This document shows, in pieces, positions 11,141 to 23,301 of a stretch of DNA of 64,000 bases; the stretch's first letter is position 1; every line of letters begins with the position of its first letter. The notes beneath the pieces were generated by a model. That model was not told the DNA's origin and did no database searches. It worked only from the letters and a program-made list of their open reading frames with translations. Origin of the DNA: Cololabis saira (lineage: Eukaryota > Chordata > Actinopteri > Beloniformes > Belonidae); the NCBI RefSeq assembly GCF_033807715.1, contig NC_084591.1:49715415-49779414 (forward strand), in the 5' to 3' direction. Made by a program: the position numbers and the translations under genes.

Positions 11141-11785
11141 GTCTGTGAGACGGTTGTTTCAGTACCGGGGCCGGCTCGTGCTGCAAAGGGGCTACTGACC
11201 AGGGCCGGGCGGTTTTGGAGCCAGTCTTCACCTCAGGGCTCCCGTTTCATTCTGATCCACTTGCACCTCTCCAACCTCTGGAGATATCCGGGTACAGCTC
11301 CTCCCTAGTCAACCTCTGGGGCCGTTCCAGCTTTGGCGGTCCCTTTCCTTTAGGCTGACCTCTGGAATGGACCCAGCCTCACCTGTCCCACCAGTCCCAT
11401 TTGTATTCTGATCAACCCTTAGAGAGGTTTAATCCTCCCACTCATCTGCCTAATTACCTTCTACAGTGGCGTTGCCTCTCCAGCTCCCCGTCCAGATGGT
11501 CCCTAGACTGATTTGATGGTCCGTCTGGCCTCGGGCCGCCTTTAAGAGCTGTTTTTGCCAGTCTGACTGGCCTTCTGACTGTCTCATCTAACTGTTTTGT
11601 CCATATTTAGTGTGCTTATTAAAGACCATTTACCTTTACCCAGCTATCTGCCTTTGACTCGTGTGTTTGGCTCCATTCCTTAATAACTACTGTGACTCTG
11701 GATATCATTTTCAGATAATAAAATAAGATCATTTGGATAAATTGTGTCTTGAGTCAAATTGGTTTGAGTCCCCGCACGAATCGTT
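11125..11785. other. Unassigned; possible LTR-like remnant
   Basis: Pyrimidine-rich, with a CTTATTAAAGACCATTTACC block near 11620 that resembles the polyadenylation region of the Gypsy LTR at 16223. No TG...CA borders, target duplication or partner LTR was found. Confidence 0.25.
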
Positions 11786-12071
11786 ACAGATTACTTTTGT
11801 AATACTGTATTTGACCCGGTCTTTGTACGTTTTGACCGTATAGAAACTTTCTTGCCATTGTAAGAATGAGATGAACCTGCTGTACTCTACTGTCCTTACT
11901 TTTTAACAACTTGTGCTTTTTATTATTTTACCTCTTTTCTTATAATTTTATTTCATTTTATTTGTTATTTACTGTTTAATTGTGTCTTGCTGCTTTTAAC
12001 GTTGATGCAAAGCACTTTGAATTACCTTGTGTTGAGTTGTGCTAGACAAATAAACTTGCCTTGCCTTTGAT
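11786..12071 (+). repeat. LINE 3'-UTR-like dispersed repeat, copy 1
   Basis: It runs from ACTTTTGTAATACTGTATTT to the 3' tail AAATAAACTTGCCTTGCCTT. The body is shared, in reverse orientation, with 35890-36172. The AAAGCACTTTGAATTACCTT...AAATAAA tail is typical of L2/Rex-like non-LTR retrotransposon ends in fish. No coding part is attached. Confidence 0.6.
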
Positions 12072-13299
12072 CACAAACGCAATGGATTTCTCTCCACGTC
12101 CATTTGACATGTTAGAGTGGGATCCAGGTGGATGGTGAGCTGAACAGCAGAAATACCACGTTCCTGTCACAAGTGAAAGTGCATGGTTCAAAGTTCAACC
12201 TAGCTCAACTGTTTCTGACTAATACGTGTATTTTGTAGCTTTCTACTTTCCGCACTGGGCTGCATTAAGAAAGTTTGAATTCCTACAGACATGGCGGATA
12301 ACGCTTTAAATGCATACATGAACAATTAAATCTTATATCAAGCTTGACTAAAATCCATTCCTAGTTTTCATTCATACATTAGTTTTAATTCATTGTTGTT
12401 AAACTGTATTTTAATAATGATTCACAGACAGTTCCGTAATGATCTTTCTGGACCTCTGGCAGCCCCAAGTGTTGGCACGACGTGCCTCTAATCTCAGCCC
12501 TCCAAGACAGTACACACACTCAGAATGCTGAATATTATCTGTATGAAATGTGACGAAGGTCCGGTGTTTTGTCTTTGTGTGTCTGCATTTGCAATGGGGT
12601 CATTTTTCAAACGGAGCATTTGCAATTAACCAAACAACAAACGATCTCTTGTCATGTGCAAATGTGGATTGAGACTGAGACATCAACACCCCATACATGA
12701 GTGCATACAACCCTGGTACAGACACACACAGCAGCATATTCCACAATCATCAAACCTTCCTCCCCCGGTGCCACACCTCACACTGGCACTCAAACAGACA
12801 CCATCACCCCATGATCCGCGCACAAGTGCCAGATACACACTCTAACAGCCAAACATGTTGATAATTAGAGCCTTGTTATTGGAAGGTGTTATCACAACAA
12901 TTAACACCCCAATGTCTGTATGCTTGTACGAGTTGTGCATGTGTGACGGGGGTGACGGGAGGGAAGTGGCTGTTTTGGGCTTGTGTGTAAGCTTTTCTTG
13001 TGATGCCGCGTGGCGTCGACGTGTGTGCATGCCATTAATTCTGCTACAGAAGCTTAAAACACACATGCGCGCACAGCGAGAGTTCAACACAACAATGAAA
13101 CAGTTTCCCATTTGATGAAGTTCCTGTGAATTCTTGCACAAAGGCAGCAGGAATAGGTGGAGTGATAGATTCTGATTGATATCCAGTGGGGAGCAGAGAA
13201 AGGGGAAGGGGAATGGAAAGGGAGAGGAAAAAGGGGGGGTGGAGAGCAAATGGAAGGAGAACAAAAGTGAAGGGAGCTGAAAACAGAAGGAGAATCAGT
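12072..13299. other. No recognisable feature
   Basis: Non-repetitive. A purine-rich stretch (about 13190-13270, AGGGGAAGGGGAATGGAAAG) is the only compositional oddity. Confidence 0.3.
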
Positions 13300-14036
13300 A
13301 CGTTTACATGGGAAGTTTAATTCCTCTTTAATTCAGAATTAAAATGAGTAAAAATTACCATGTCACAACTAATTCTGAATGAAAATGGCCATTCCGAATT
13401 AAACTTAATTCCAAAGTAAGTGGCTGGTTTATTCTGATTTTAAATCCGAATAGAATAATTCCACGATCATGTTTACATTCATTCCTCTATAAATTAATTC
13501 CAGTCTTTCTTTCTGCTCGTTCCCTCGCCCGTCTGTCTCCATGACGCTTATATTCCACGCTGGGCTGGTTTTCCAAACAAAGTTTCAAGATGGCAACAGC
13601 AGTAAACGCTGGTCAAGAGCAGAGACCATTTCTTTAATAAATAGCTTGGAGGACCTGGAAATAATTAAAACAACAGATGGCAAGAAACCTTAAAATTGTG
13701 AGCTTTTCAAAGTTGTAGCGGCTAAGTCAGGGGTCGGCAAAATGTTGAAAGATCAAATCAAATCCAAAAAGGATGCTAATAATGTGGTCCTCCATGTTGT
13801 TGCTAATCGAGTAAGTTAGTTTTTCTTCCGGTAGACGTAAAGACGTCCACCCCCCTATCCAATCAGAACCTTCCCAACCCCCAGACCTGTAGAGGAATTG
13901 GAGAAAGACCATCAAACGTGTTTTCCATGTAAACCTCAATTCAGAATTACTATTTCCATGTAAACTCCAAGGAAAATAGTTTAATTCTGAATTATTTAAT
14001 CCGGAATAATTAATTCCGAATTAATAAACATAATTT
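13300..14036. mobile_element. Harbinger-type MITE, family B
   Basis: The CGTTTACATG left end and the TTTCCATGTAAAC-containing right part are inverted. Between them are many AATTC/GAATT subterminal repeats. Positions about 13585-13725 on the plus strand read WSRAETISLINSLEDLEIIK and, after a stop, NCELFKVVA. This is a Myb/SANT-like domain of a different subfamily from family A. A second insertion within it is possible near 13730-13800. Confidence 0.6.
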
Positions 14037-14990
14037 AACCGTGGCCTATGAGAATGATGGCCAATATGGAAATAATGGAAGAGGAAAAAGGAGAAAAAAT
14101 CATTCTTCTATTTTTTGCTTTCCCACAACTTTGTGCTGAAATGACGGGTACTTGTAATGGAGACGATGAAAATGGAAAGCAAATGATTCAACTTGAGAAG
14201 AGTTGAACAGGGTGCAAGCAGAGGTGAGGCAACACCAGGAACAGTGGTAAAGGAGGCAGAGGTGGGGAGAAGCGGAGGTGATGGAGATATTTGTTGCTTG
14301 TGTGATCTACTGTGCGTCAAACATTGTCTTCATTGAGCGTGAAAAGAATGTAAAGACTCATAAAAGTGTCTTCCACCACATTAACCAACTAACATTCACG
14401 TACAGGTAAATGCATGAGGTTCCACCCTCAGTTTTACACAAAAATACATTTTCCCTCACCAGTTTCTTTTTCCTGTGGAGCATTTAAATGATGTTATATT
14501 GGTATAAGATTTTGTATGAATTTACAATAATAAATGACACTGTAAACTTCAGTAGTAAGATAAAAGTTGGTTAGTCTTTAAGATTGTCAAGCTGTGCAGC
14601 ATTCCTGCAAAACGTTCAGGTAGTCCCTCATGTGCTTCTCTGGCTCTCTCACTCAATCTGGATTTTAGTACGTAAAGTACGTCAAAAATAAAAAATATTG
14701 GAAAATAATTCTTCACAAGGCATATTTACAGAGTCTAAACTAGTCAATGCATGCCACTTTAATGGTATGTACAATCATGTCAAAACGAAAGAACACGTTC
14801 TTAAAGAGAAGTTGGTTTAAAGTTCAAAGGAGAGTTCTGGTTAATGGAGTTAGTGGAGAAATATTAGTCCTGTCTTCAAACAGTTAAAACCAAAGTGCAG
14901 ATGCTCAGCCAGGACCAGCTGACCACAAACTCCACTATGCAACAACACTGTATATCAACAAATACGGAAGAGTATTAGGGCCAGAGGGGT
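14037..14990. other. No recognisable feature
   Basis: AT-rich, non-repetitive sequence with no supportable gene. Confidence 0.3.
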
Positions 14991-16222
14991 ATTTATTCCA
15001 GGAAGAAGGTTCAACAAACTCTGAGTCTAAACCTGAACTATGAGTTGACTTATCCTGAGATAGGAAACTCAGAGTTTTCGGTTCCAGAACAGGATATGAG
15101 TTAGTTCAGTCAACTCTGAGTTTGTTAACCTTGAGTTAAGCGCGTGCATGAAGAAAATAAAAAGCCATCATCAATGGAGCCCTGATACAACAATTCACCA
15201 TGGCAACCGGCGACAACAAAAGATCCACATACTTTTTCTTTTTTTTTTAACTTTATTTAACATTTCAATTTACAAAATCCCTTTGAAGAAACATTAGTTT
15301 AAATCTTAAGATCCACATACTTCACGCCACTGGAGTTAGAAGTGTTAATACGTGCGTATGGCGAGTATGAGAGTATATTTCAGAAAAAAAATAGCTGCAG
15401 CAGCAAAGGAGAGAATTGACATGGGAGAAAGTGCTGCAGTCAATGTGTAAGTTTGAATGCAGTATTCATTTAACATTTAAGCACACTGTCTTATAATATT
15501 ACAGATGAAAACAGTGGTGGAATGGTATTGAATGAAATTGTATTGTCATTTAGATCAGGGGCAGCCGCCACACCTCGGCTTCAGGGGAAAATGGAAATTT
15601 TTTTTTTTTTAAATACATTTATGGAATTACTCTGTGTCTATTTGTATTGATTTATTCTATTACTTAATACATATAAAATAACTACAAATGCATATCAGAA
15701 CAACACAATAGATTTCACTAGGTATTATCTTTCCCAACACTTGTACCCCCCTCATATGTTGAAATGTGAGGTCCCAGCGTCCCTGACGACAGTGGTCGCT
15801 ATCAATCTGGTTTTTAGCTCTGCAGTGTTACTAACTTACAAAAATGAAAAGGAAGCAGACAACCACGCAATTTAAAAAAAAAAGAAGAAAGAAGGCAATG
15901 TTTCCCCAGCAGCAGAAGATATTAACGAGGCTGTTATTAACGAGGCTGTTAGCCACTGATGGATTAATTATGCAAGTTCATCTTAAAGCAGCACAACGTA
16001 ACTTTCAGCTTTTGTCGAGTTTGGCGGCCCCTTTGGACAAAAGTGGTAGTGCTTTACCAGTAGTGTGGAAGGGTTCCTACCATGCTCCTCAAAGTTACAT
16101 AGTGCCAGTGAAGGAGATACAGACCCCTCAGACCATGACAGAGGTTCATTAAACCTGTTGTAAGTTGATGTACCATCACAATGACTCTGGAAATATTATA
16201 TTAAGGTGGAAAAGTTACGTAG

Positions 16223-16672
16223 TGTCATGGTTTCTCAGTTTGATATGTTTTTTACTTGTTAACTCACTCTCCTGTCATTCCAGACCCTGCCACCCTCATC
16301 AGCCAGAAATCCACTCATTCCCTTCACCTGTGCTTCCCCTGCCCAGCTCCACACCTGGTTTCCCTCATCAGCAGTTCCCCTCATATACCGGCCCATTTTC
16401 ACCTTCTAGTTTGCCAGATTGTCGAGTGTTTGTGCCTCACTTTCCAGCGTTCCCGATTTTTGATCAGTTTTCTGCCTGCCTGCCTGCCTGTCTGTCTGCG
16501 ACCCTGCCTGATTCCGGTTTTTGGATTTTTGCCTACCCCCTTGGATATTTTGCCTGATCTGCCTGACTTCCCGGTTTTGACCCCTGCCTGCCTTTGACCC
16601 TGATTAAAGCCTCTTGGACTCTGATTGTGTTTGGTGTCGTGCATTTGGGTTCTCTGTCTTTGAGCCGTGACA
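16223..16672 (+). repeat. 5' LTR of the Gypsy element
   Basis: It begins TGTCATGG and ends GTGACA. It holds a TATA-like ATATA at 16383-16387, a likely transcription start near 16411-16413, and the polyadenylation signal ATTAAA at 16603-16608. Confidence 0.95.
16413..16422 (+). promoter_or_regulatory. Predicted RNA 5' end that doubles as self-primer
   Basis: The ten bases GCCAGATTGT lie about 29 bp downstream of the TATA-like ATATA, where initiation is expected. They are exactly complementary to the ten bases at 16675-16684 just past the LTR. In Tf1/sushi elements the 5' end of the mRNA folds back onto the PBS and is cleaved to make the primer. Confidence 0.6.
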
Positions 16673-16674
16673 GT

Positions 16675-16684
16675 ACAATCTGGC
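16675..16684 (+). promoter_or_regulatory. Primer-binding site, self-priming type
   Basis: ACAATCTGGC starts two bases after the LTR end. It does not begin with the TGG that pairs with a tRNA CCA end, but is perfectly complementary to GCCAGATTGT inside the LTR (16413-16422). This is the arrangement known for Tf1 and proposed for sushi-ichi. A tRNA primer pairing to TGGCCAAAAGC (16681) is the alternative. Confidence 0.6.
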
Positions 16685-16691
16685 CAAAAGC

Positions 16692-17630
16692 ATGAACCCA
16701 GCCGACCCAAATCCAGATCCAGTACAGCACGCGCTGTCTTCTCAGGCTGCTGCTATTCAGCGTCATGAGGAGGAACTCTCCAATGTTGCCGGAGGACTTC
16801 AGGAGTTTGCCGCTCGTCAGGACCGGTGTTTAGACGCCATCCGGGAGCAGATGAACCAGCTTTTCTTTTCGACCCGACCTCCAGCACCTGAGGCTCGGCT
16901 TCCGCCTCCAGAGCGGTACTCCGGTGAGCCACGAACATGCCGGCCGTTCCTCGCTCAATGCTCTCTCCTCTTCGAGCTCCAGCCGTCTTCCTATCTGTCG
17001 GAGAGGGCCCGGGTGGCCTTCATCATTTCCCAGCTCACAGGGAGAGCCAGGGACTGGGGAACCGCGGAGTGGGAGAGGCAATCCCCGATCTGTTCCTCAG
17101 TGAAACTTTTTTCAGACGAGCTGAAGAAGGTTTTTGATCACGTTACACCGGGGAGAGAGGCGGCTCGTGGTCTGCTCACCCTGGCTCAGGGGGGACGAAG
17201 TGTGGCCGATTATTCCATTGAGTTTCGCACGGTGGCAGCTGAAAGTAAGTGGAATGCTGATTCACTCTATGATGCGTTTTATCATGGTCTCTCTGATTCT
17301 ATTAAAGATGAGCTGGCAGCCAGAGATCCGCCCATCGGCCTGGATGCCCTGATCGCTCTAGCCATTCGGGTGGATGGACGCCTCAGAGAGAGGAAGAGGG
17401 AGAGAGCCCAGTCCGTCGTACTCCGGGGGTTCCCTCACCTACCGGCCGCGGTTCCTGTCTCAGCTCCCCCGTCCGCTTCTAATGATTATCCGGAGCCTAT
17501 GCAGTTGGGGCGGACTCATCTCTCCTTGGCAGAACGCCAGCGCCGCCTGCGGGAAAACAGGTGCATGTACTGTGGCCAGGTTGGACATTTTGTGGCTTCC
17601 TGCCAGGTAAAAGGGCAGGCTCATCAGTAA
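16692..17630 (+). CDS. gag: Gag polyprotein of the Gypsy element
   Basis: 312 codons, starting at the first ATG 19 bases after the LTR. Gag forms the particle that packages the element RNA. The central part (about residues 75-200, with [13 protein letters not shown] and [10 protein letters not shown]) is the retrotransposon Gag capsid-like domain. Residues about 295-308 form a CCHC zinc knuckle, [14 protein letters not shown], for nucleic-acid binding. The frame overlaps the start of pol, which lies in the -1 frame (shared 17561-17630). That fits translation of pol by -1 frameshifting, as in sushi-type elements. I did not find an unambiguous canonical heptamer; GGGAAAAC near 17551 is a candidate. 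The frame is intact. Confidence 0.9.
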   Translation: MNPADPNPDPVQHALSSQAAAIQRHEEELSNVAGGLQEFAARQDRCLDAIREQMNQLFFSTRPPAPEARLPPPERYSGEPRTCRPFLAQCSLLFELQPSSYLSERARVAFIISQLTGRARDWGTAEWERQSPICSSVKLFSDELKKVFDHVTPGREAARGLLTLAQGGRSVADYSIEFRTVAAESKWNADSLYDAFYHGLSDSIKDELAARDPPIGLDALIALAIRVDGRLRERKRERAQSVVLRGFPHLPAAVPVSAPPSASNDYPEPMQLGRTHLSLAERQRRLRENRCMYCGQVGHFVASCQVKGQAHQ

Positions 17631-20600
17631 TTCCGGGGGTGCTGGTGAGCCGGATCTTCGAGTCAGAAATGCCCTCTCGCCCTTTGGTCTTTGGAAGATT
17701 GACTGTAACTGGTCAGACTCATGTGGTGACGGTCTTCATCGACTCTGGTGCCGATGCCAATTTTATGGATAGTTCCTTGGCAGCCCAATTGGGAATCAAG
17801 CGGGAGCTCCTATCCAAGCCTGTCCCGGCCAACGCAATTGATGGGCGTCGGCTCTGCTCCGTAACTCACCGCACGGCTCCGGTTCACCTTGGCATGTCAG
17901 GTAACCATCATGAAACTCTTACATTTCACTTAATTCATGCACCCAGTTTACCTGTCATATTGGGTTATCCCTGGCTGAAACAACACAACCCTCACATAAA
18001 CTGGTCTTCAGGGATCATTTCTCAGTGGAGCTCTCATTGCCATGCTGTCTGCCTCAGATCTGCTCTGCCTGTCACTCCCTGTAACCCCCCTTCATCTGAG
18101 TTTCCAGATTTGTCTGAGGTTCCTCCAGAGTACATGGACCTCAAGGAGGTGTTTAACAAGGCTCGTGCCTCCTCCTTGCCCCCGCATCGGCCCTACGATT
18201 GCGCAATCGACCTCCTGCCTGGCACTTCTCCACCCAGGGGCCGTATCTTCTCCCTGTCTGCTCCAGAAACCAGGGCCATGGAGAAGTACATCAATGACTC
18301 GTTGGCAGCAGGCCTCATCCGTCCATCTTCATCTCCTGCTGGGGCCGGATTCTTCTTTGTGGATAAGAAGGACAGGACGCTGCGCCCCTGCATTGATTAT
18401 CGTGGTCTGAACAACATTACTGTGAAGAACAGGTACCCCCTCCCACTCATCTCCTCTGCTTTTGAGCTGTTGCAGGGTGCCACGGTGTTTACCAAGCTGG
18501 ACCTCAGGAATGCGTATCACCTGGTACGCATTAGGGAGGGTGACGAGTGGAAGACGGCGTTCAACACTCCCCAGGGCCACTACGAGTATTTGGTCATGCC
18601 ATTCGGGCTCACTAATGCTCCTGCGGTTTTTCAGGCTCTGGTTAACGACGTCCTCAGGGACTTGCTCAATACCTGTGTTTTTGTTTATCTGGATGATATC
18701 CTCGTCTTTTCCAAGTCCAGGGAGGAGCATGTTCAGCATGTGCGAGGTGTCCTCCGCAGGCTCCTGGAGAATCACCTGTTCGTGAAAGCCGAAAAGTGCC
18801 AGTTTCACGCATCGGAGGTTTCATTCCTGGGCTCCATTATCAAGGAGGGGGGCCTCCAGATGGATCCTGCCAAGGTAAAGGCTGTTCGGGATTGGGCCTC
18901 TCCTTCCTCCCGGAAGGAACTGCAACGCTTCTTGGGCTTCGCCAATTTTTACCGACGGTTCATAAGAAATTATAGCGCTGTGGCAGCCCCCCTCACGGCT
19001 CTCACTTCCATCAACTCCCCTTTTGTGTGGTCCCCCGAGGCGGAGAGGTCATTCGGTGAATTGAAAGTTTTGTTCACCTCTGCTCCTATACTCACCCTCC
19101 CGGATCCCTCACTTCAGTTTCTGGTAGAAGTGGATGCATCTGATTCTGGTGTGGGGGCTGTCCTCTCTCAGCGGTCTGCTAGGGATCATAAACTTCACCC
19201 TTGTGCCTTTTTTTCGCAAGTTGTCTTCCGCAGAGAGGAATTACGACATCGGCAACCGTGAGTTACTAGCCGTCAAGCTGGCTTTGGAGGAGTGGCGGCA
19301 TTGGCTGGAGGGGGCAGAGCTGCCGTTTGTCGTATGGACCGACCACAAAAACTTGGAGTACCTCCGTTCTGCCAAGAGACTGAACTCCCGCCAGGCCAGG
19401 TGGGCGTTGTTTTTCAATCGGTTCAATTTCACTCTCTCTTACCGCCCAGGGTCCAAGAACACAAAGGCCGATGCCCTGTCCCGCCAGTTCCAGGTCATGG
19501 AGCCCCAGGCCGCACCTGAGGGGATCCTTCCGTCTGCCTGCGTGGTTGGTGCCATTACTTGGCCTGTGGAGGACAAGGTCAAACGGGCAAGCTCTCAGTT
19601 TCCTGCCCCCAGTAATTGCCCCAATAACCTCCTCTTTGTGCCTGCCAGCCTTCGCTCTGAGGTTCTTCAGTGGGGCCATTCTTCACCCCTGGCCTGTCAC
19701 CCCGGTGTCGCCCGCACCCTGGTGTTCCTTAAGCAACGGTTCTGGTGGGCTTCCATGGAGAAGGATACCAGAGAGTTTGTCGGTGCCTGTCAGGTCTGCT
19801 CCCAGAATAAGAGTCTTCGGCAGGCTCCTGCCGGCCTCTTACTTCCTCTACAAGTTCCTCATCGGCCTTGGTCCCACATCTCCCTGGATTTTGTCACCGG
19901 GCTTCCTCCCTCAGATGGTAACACTGTAATACTCACTGTGGTTGACCGTTTCTCCAAAACTGCTCACTTCATTCCATTACCCAAGCTACCATCTGCCAAA
20001 CAGACTGCTGAACTGATGCTTCATCATGTGTTCCGTCTTCATGGCCTCCCCAGGGACATTGTCTCTGACCGGGGGCCCCAGTTTACCTCTTGTTTTTGGC
20101 GTGAGTTTTGCAGGCTCTTGGGTGCCTCCGTCAGCCTCTCTTCAGGCTTCCACCCTCAGTCCAATGGCCAGACGGAGAGGATGAATCAGGAGATGGAGAC
20201 GGCCCTGCGTTGCCTCACGTCCCGCAACCCCTCATCCTGGTCCAAGCAGCTGTTGTGGGTGGAATACGCCCACAATACCCTTCCCAGCACTGCTACTGGA
20301 CTCTCACCTCTCCAGTGTTCCCGGGGATATCAGCCTCCGCTTTTCCCGACTCAGGAGGGAGAAATCACAGTCCCATCTGTCCAGGCCTTTATTCGCAGGT
20401 GTCGGCGAACCTGGCTGCAGGCCCGCTCCACACTGCTTCGCACCTCTGACCGGTACCGTAAGGATGCTAACCGGCGTCGCGTCCCAGCCCCCCAGTACGC
20501 CCCTGGTCAGAAGGTCTGGCTTTCTACCCGGGACTTGCCATTAAGGGTAGAATCCAAAAAGCTAGCGCCCCGCTTTGTGGGTCCCTTCCCCATATCAAAG

Positions 20601-20950
20601 GTTATCAACCCAGCAGCCGTTCGACTACGCCTCCCTCGTTCCATGAGGGTTCATCCCACATTCCACGTTTCTCGCCTCAAGCCTGTCAAGGAGAGTCCCC
20701 TTCAACCCGCCTCCAGGCCCCCGCCGCCCCCCCCCGGCTCATTGGGGGTGGTCCTGTTTACACGGTGCGGCGCCTCCTTCGGTCCCGTCGCCGTGGGAGG
20801 GGCTATCAGTATCTGGTGGACTGGGAGGGCTACGGCCCTGAGGAGCGCTGCTGGGTTCCTACACAGAGGATCTTGGATCCCACTCTCATCCGGGACTTCC
20901 GCCGTGCTCATCCCGACCAGCCTGGTGGGACGTCGGGAGCCGTCCCTTGA
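17561..20950 (+). pseudogene. pol: Pol polyprotein of the Gypsy element, broken by two frame changes
   Basis: Frame 1 (to about 19214) has the aspartic protease motif [10 protein letters not shown] (17735-17764) and an RT with the active site VYLDD (18683-18697). It ends in the RNase H domain ([14 protein letters not shown]). The frame then changes at a seven-T run (19207-19213), and the downstream frame carries the rest of RNase H, the integrase HHCC finger (HPGVARTL to CQVC, about 19700-19800), the DDE core ([27 protein letters not shown]) and the GPY/F-like end (APRFVGPF). A second change occurs in the C-rich run at about 20721-20737, after which the chromodomain lies in the original frame. 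Both breaks sit in homopolymers, so recent mutation or sequencing error are both possible. Confidence 0.88.
20738..20950 (+). pseudogene. Chromodomain at the Pol C-terminus (separate frame)
   Basis: After the C-run the frame reads [20 protein letters not shown], then [19 protein letters not shown], ending at the TGA just before the polypurine tract. The YLVDWEGY...W core is the chromodomain signature that binds methylated histone tails and steers integration of chromoviral Gypsy elements. The first aromatic-cage position is Tyr, and the Trp of VDWEGY is kept. Confidence 0.85.
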
Positions 20951-20961
20951 GGGGGAGGTTC

Positions 20962-21411
20962 TGTCATGGTTTCTCAGTTTGATATGTTTTTTACTTGTTA
21001 ACTCACTCTCCTGTCATTCCAGACCCTGCCACCCTCATCAGCCAGAAATCCACTCATTCCCTTCACCTGTGCTTCCCCTGCCCAGCTCCACACCTGGTTT
21101 CCCTCATCAGCAGTTCCCCTCATATACCGGCCCATTTTCACCTTCTAGTTTGCCAGATTGTCGAGTGTTTGTGCCTCACTTTCCAGCGTTCCCGATTTTT
21201 GATCAGTTTTCTGCCTGCCTGCCTGCCTGTCTGTCTGCGACCCTGCCTGATTCCGGTTTTTGGATTTTTGCCTACCCCCTTGGATTGTTTGCCTGATCTG
21301 CCTGACTACCCGGTTTTGACCCCTGCCTGCCTTTGACCCTGATTAAAGCCTCTTGGACTCTGATTGTGTTTGGTGTCGTGCATTTGGGTTCTCTGTCTTT
21401 GAGCCGTGACA
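20962..21411 (+). repeat. 3' LTR of the Gypsy element
   Basis: 450 bp. It differs from the 5' LTR at three positions that I can see: two in the GGATTGTTTGCC block near 21284 and one in the CTGACTACCCGG block near 21307. Confidence 0.95.
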
Positions 21412-21484
21412 CGTAGTGTCGCTTTAAGGTAAGATATCAAATCACCCTACCCTCTTATAAATCTGTTTAAGGGAAATATTTGAT

Positions 21485-21729
21485 ATGCACTTCGAGAAAA
21501 AAGTCCAAATGTCGAGAATAATGTTGAAATACAATTTCAAGAATAAAGTCAAAATTTTGTGAATAAAGTTGAAACGTTGAGAAAAAAGGCAAAATGTCGA
21601 CTTTTGGGGCTGTTCCACAGGTGAGGACCGTAGTAGTGGAACGAGGTCTCACTAAGATTTTTTTTCTAACTTTAGGAACAATAAGTTCACTCCACATGAT
21701 CAAATTGCTCGAGCTGACTTAGGTTACAA
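21485..21729. other. Degenerate GAATAAAGT-type short repeats
   Basis: Several imperfect AAAGTCnAAATnTnGAGAATA units between 21500 and 21600. No gene. Confidence 0.35.
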
Positions 21730-22260
<531 letters not shown>

Positions 22261-23301
22261 TTTCTCATTTTCCTTAGCTTGGATTCCTCATGAGCATGCC
22301 AGACACCAGCGTGAGTGGCGAAAGATCATACTAGTAACGGGAAAAGCGTATCAGACCATAGCTGACAACGAGAAGCGGCACGCGGCTAGCGCTTGTTGGC
22401 TGAATCGAAGACGCATAATAAGATTTGGGTTGAATAGACACACAATTAATAAACGCAGGTTCCAAATAAACGCCTGTTGATTTGAGTGATTTAAAGGGGA
22501 CCTATTATGAAAAACAGTTTTTTTTCTTGCTTTAACATGTATAAAGTGGTCTCCCCTCACCCTGCCAACATAGAGAAGGACTAAAGCAACTAAATTCTGC
22601 AGTGTCTGTACAGCCGCCCGGAGGATCCTTCCAGTGTCATGTGACTTTTACGAGCCGTTCACATTTGCGCATTTTCGTTACGTCACCAAAATGCAAACCA
22701 CACCTCGGTCTCCTCTGCTGCTGAAACCAGGCCCACGACTAACTCCACCGGCCGGAGCTTCCACCATTGTTCAGCAGCGGTGGCTGTTTCCACAACGAGG
22801 GACAGTAGAAATGAGGTTTTGCATCGACACTTACCCTCATAAAAGGATCAGTTCCAACAGTACGGACCCGGCAACTGCACACGAGTCAGCGGTAAGTGAC
22901 GTTAATTTTTTATGTTATTTATATTTGTCTACAAGTATGATCTTTGCGTGGGCTAACTAGCTTAGCTCCGGTGTTACTCCGTGTTACGGAGCTCTATTAG
23001 TAATGTTTTTTCTGTCTGGTTTCAGATCTTCCAAGCACCTGAATCTGTTCAACGACACCTTCAGAAGACGCACGGTCCTTCCTTGAGCCAGTAATAGTGC
23101 ATAAATGTTTTATTTTTTTTTAACAATAAAGTTGCCATTTGTGAAAATTCAGTGTTGTGATTTCTTTACAGTTAACATGATTCATTTGTCTTGTAACATA
23201 AGAAATGAAATGATGAGGAATCGGAGTAAATAACTGTGGTGTACCTGTTTAGAATTCAATTAAATCTTCCTGTGTGAATTAGTGTGAAGACGAGGTGACT
23301 A

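Larger units (their letters stand above)
16223..21411 (+). mobile_element. Complete chromodomain Gypsy (Tf1/sushi-type) LTR retrotransposon
   Basis: A 5,189-bp element with two 450-bp LTRs, flanked by a perfect 5-bp duplication CGTAG at 16218-16222 and 21412-21416. Inside are gag with one CCHC knuckle, pol in the order protease-RT-RNase H-integrase, and a C-terminal chromodomain. A purine tract GAGGGGGAGGTTC precedes the 3' LTR. I count only three base differences between the LTRs, so the insertion is recent. The chromodomain and the self-priming arrangement (see PBS) fit the vertebrate Tf1/sushi lineage of chromoviruses. Two frame breaks in pol make this copy non-autonomous as read. Confidence 0.93.
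15982..21428. mobile_element. Small TIR MITE split by a Gypsy element
   Basis: The left end is CTTAAAGCAGCACAACGTAA (15982). The right end, GTTACGTAGTGTCGCTTTAAG, is split by the Gypsy insertion: 16214-16222 on the left and 21412-21428 on the right. Once the Gypsy element and one CGTAG are removed the MITE is about 250 bp with inverted ends. Comparison with 47265-47290 shows the uninterrupted Harbinger sequence without this MITE. Confidence 0.6.
14996..21484. mobile_element. Harbinger-type element, family C, copy 1 (disrupted)
   Basis: Positions 14996-15981 and about 21429-21484 align, in reverse orientation, with the intact copy at 46744-48124: CAACAAACTCTGAG termini, an AGATCCACATACTT block, and an AAGGGAAATATTTGA end. 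Plus-strand 15200-15450 reads MATGDNKRSTYF, then TPLELEVLIRAYGEYESIFQ after a short insertion-like segment. This is the N-terminus of a Myb-like Harbinger protein (NAIF1-like). The element was split by a 253-bp MITE that carries a Gypsy retrotransposon. Confidence 0.65.

Noticed and set aside
11190..11700. Solo LTR
   Set aside because: An ATTAAA-containing block resembles an LTR polyadenylation region, but there are no TG/CA borders, target duplication or second copy.
16165..16597. Open frames of 113-130 codons in the LTRs (also 20995-21336)
   Set aside because: They are LTR sequence read through; the same frames occur in both LTRs and carry no domain.
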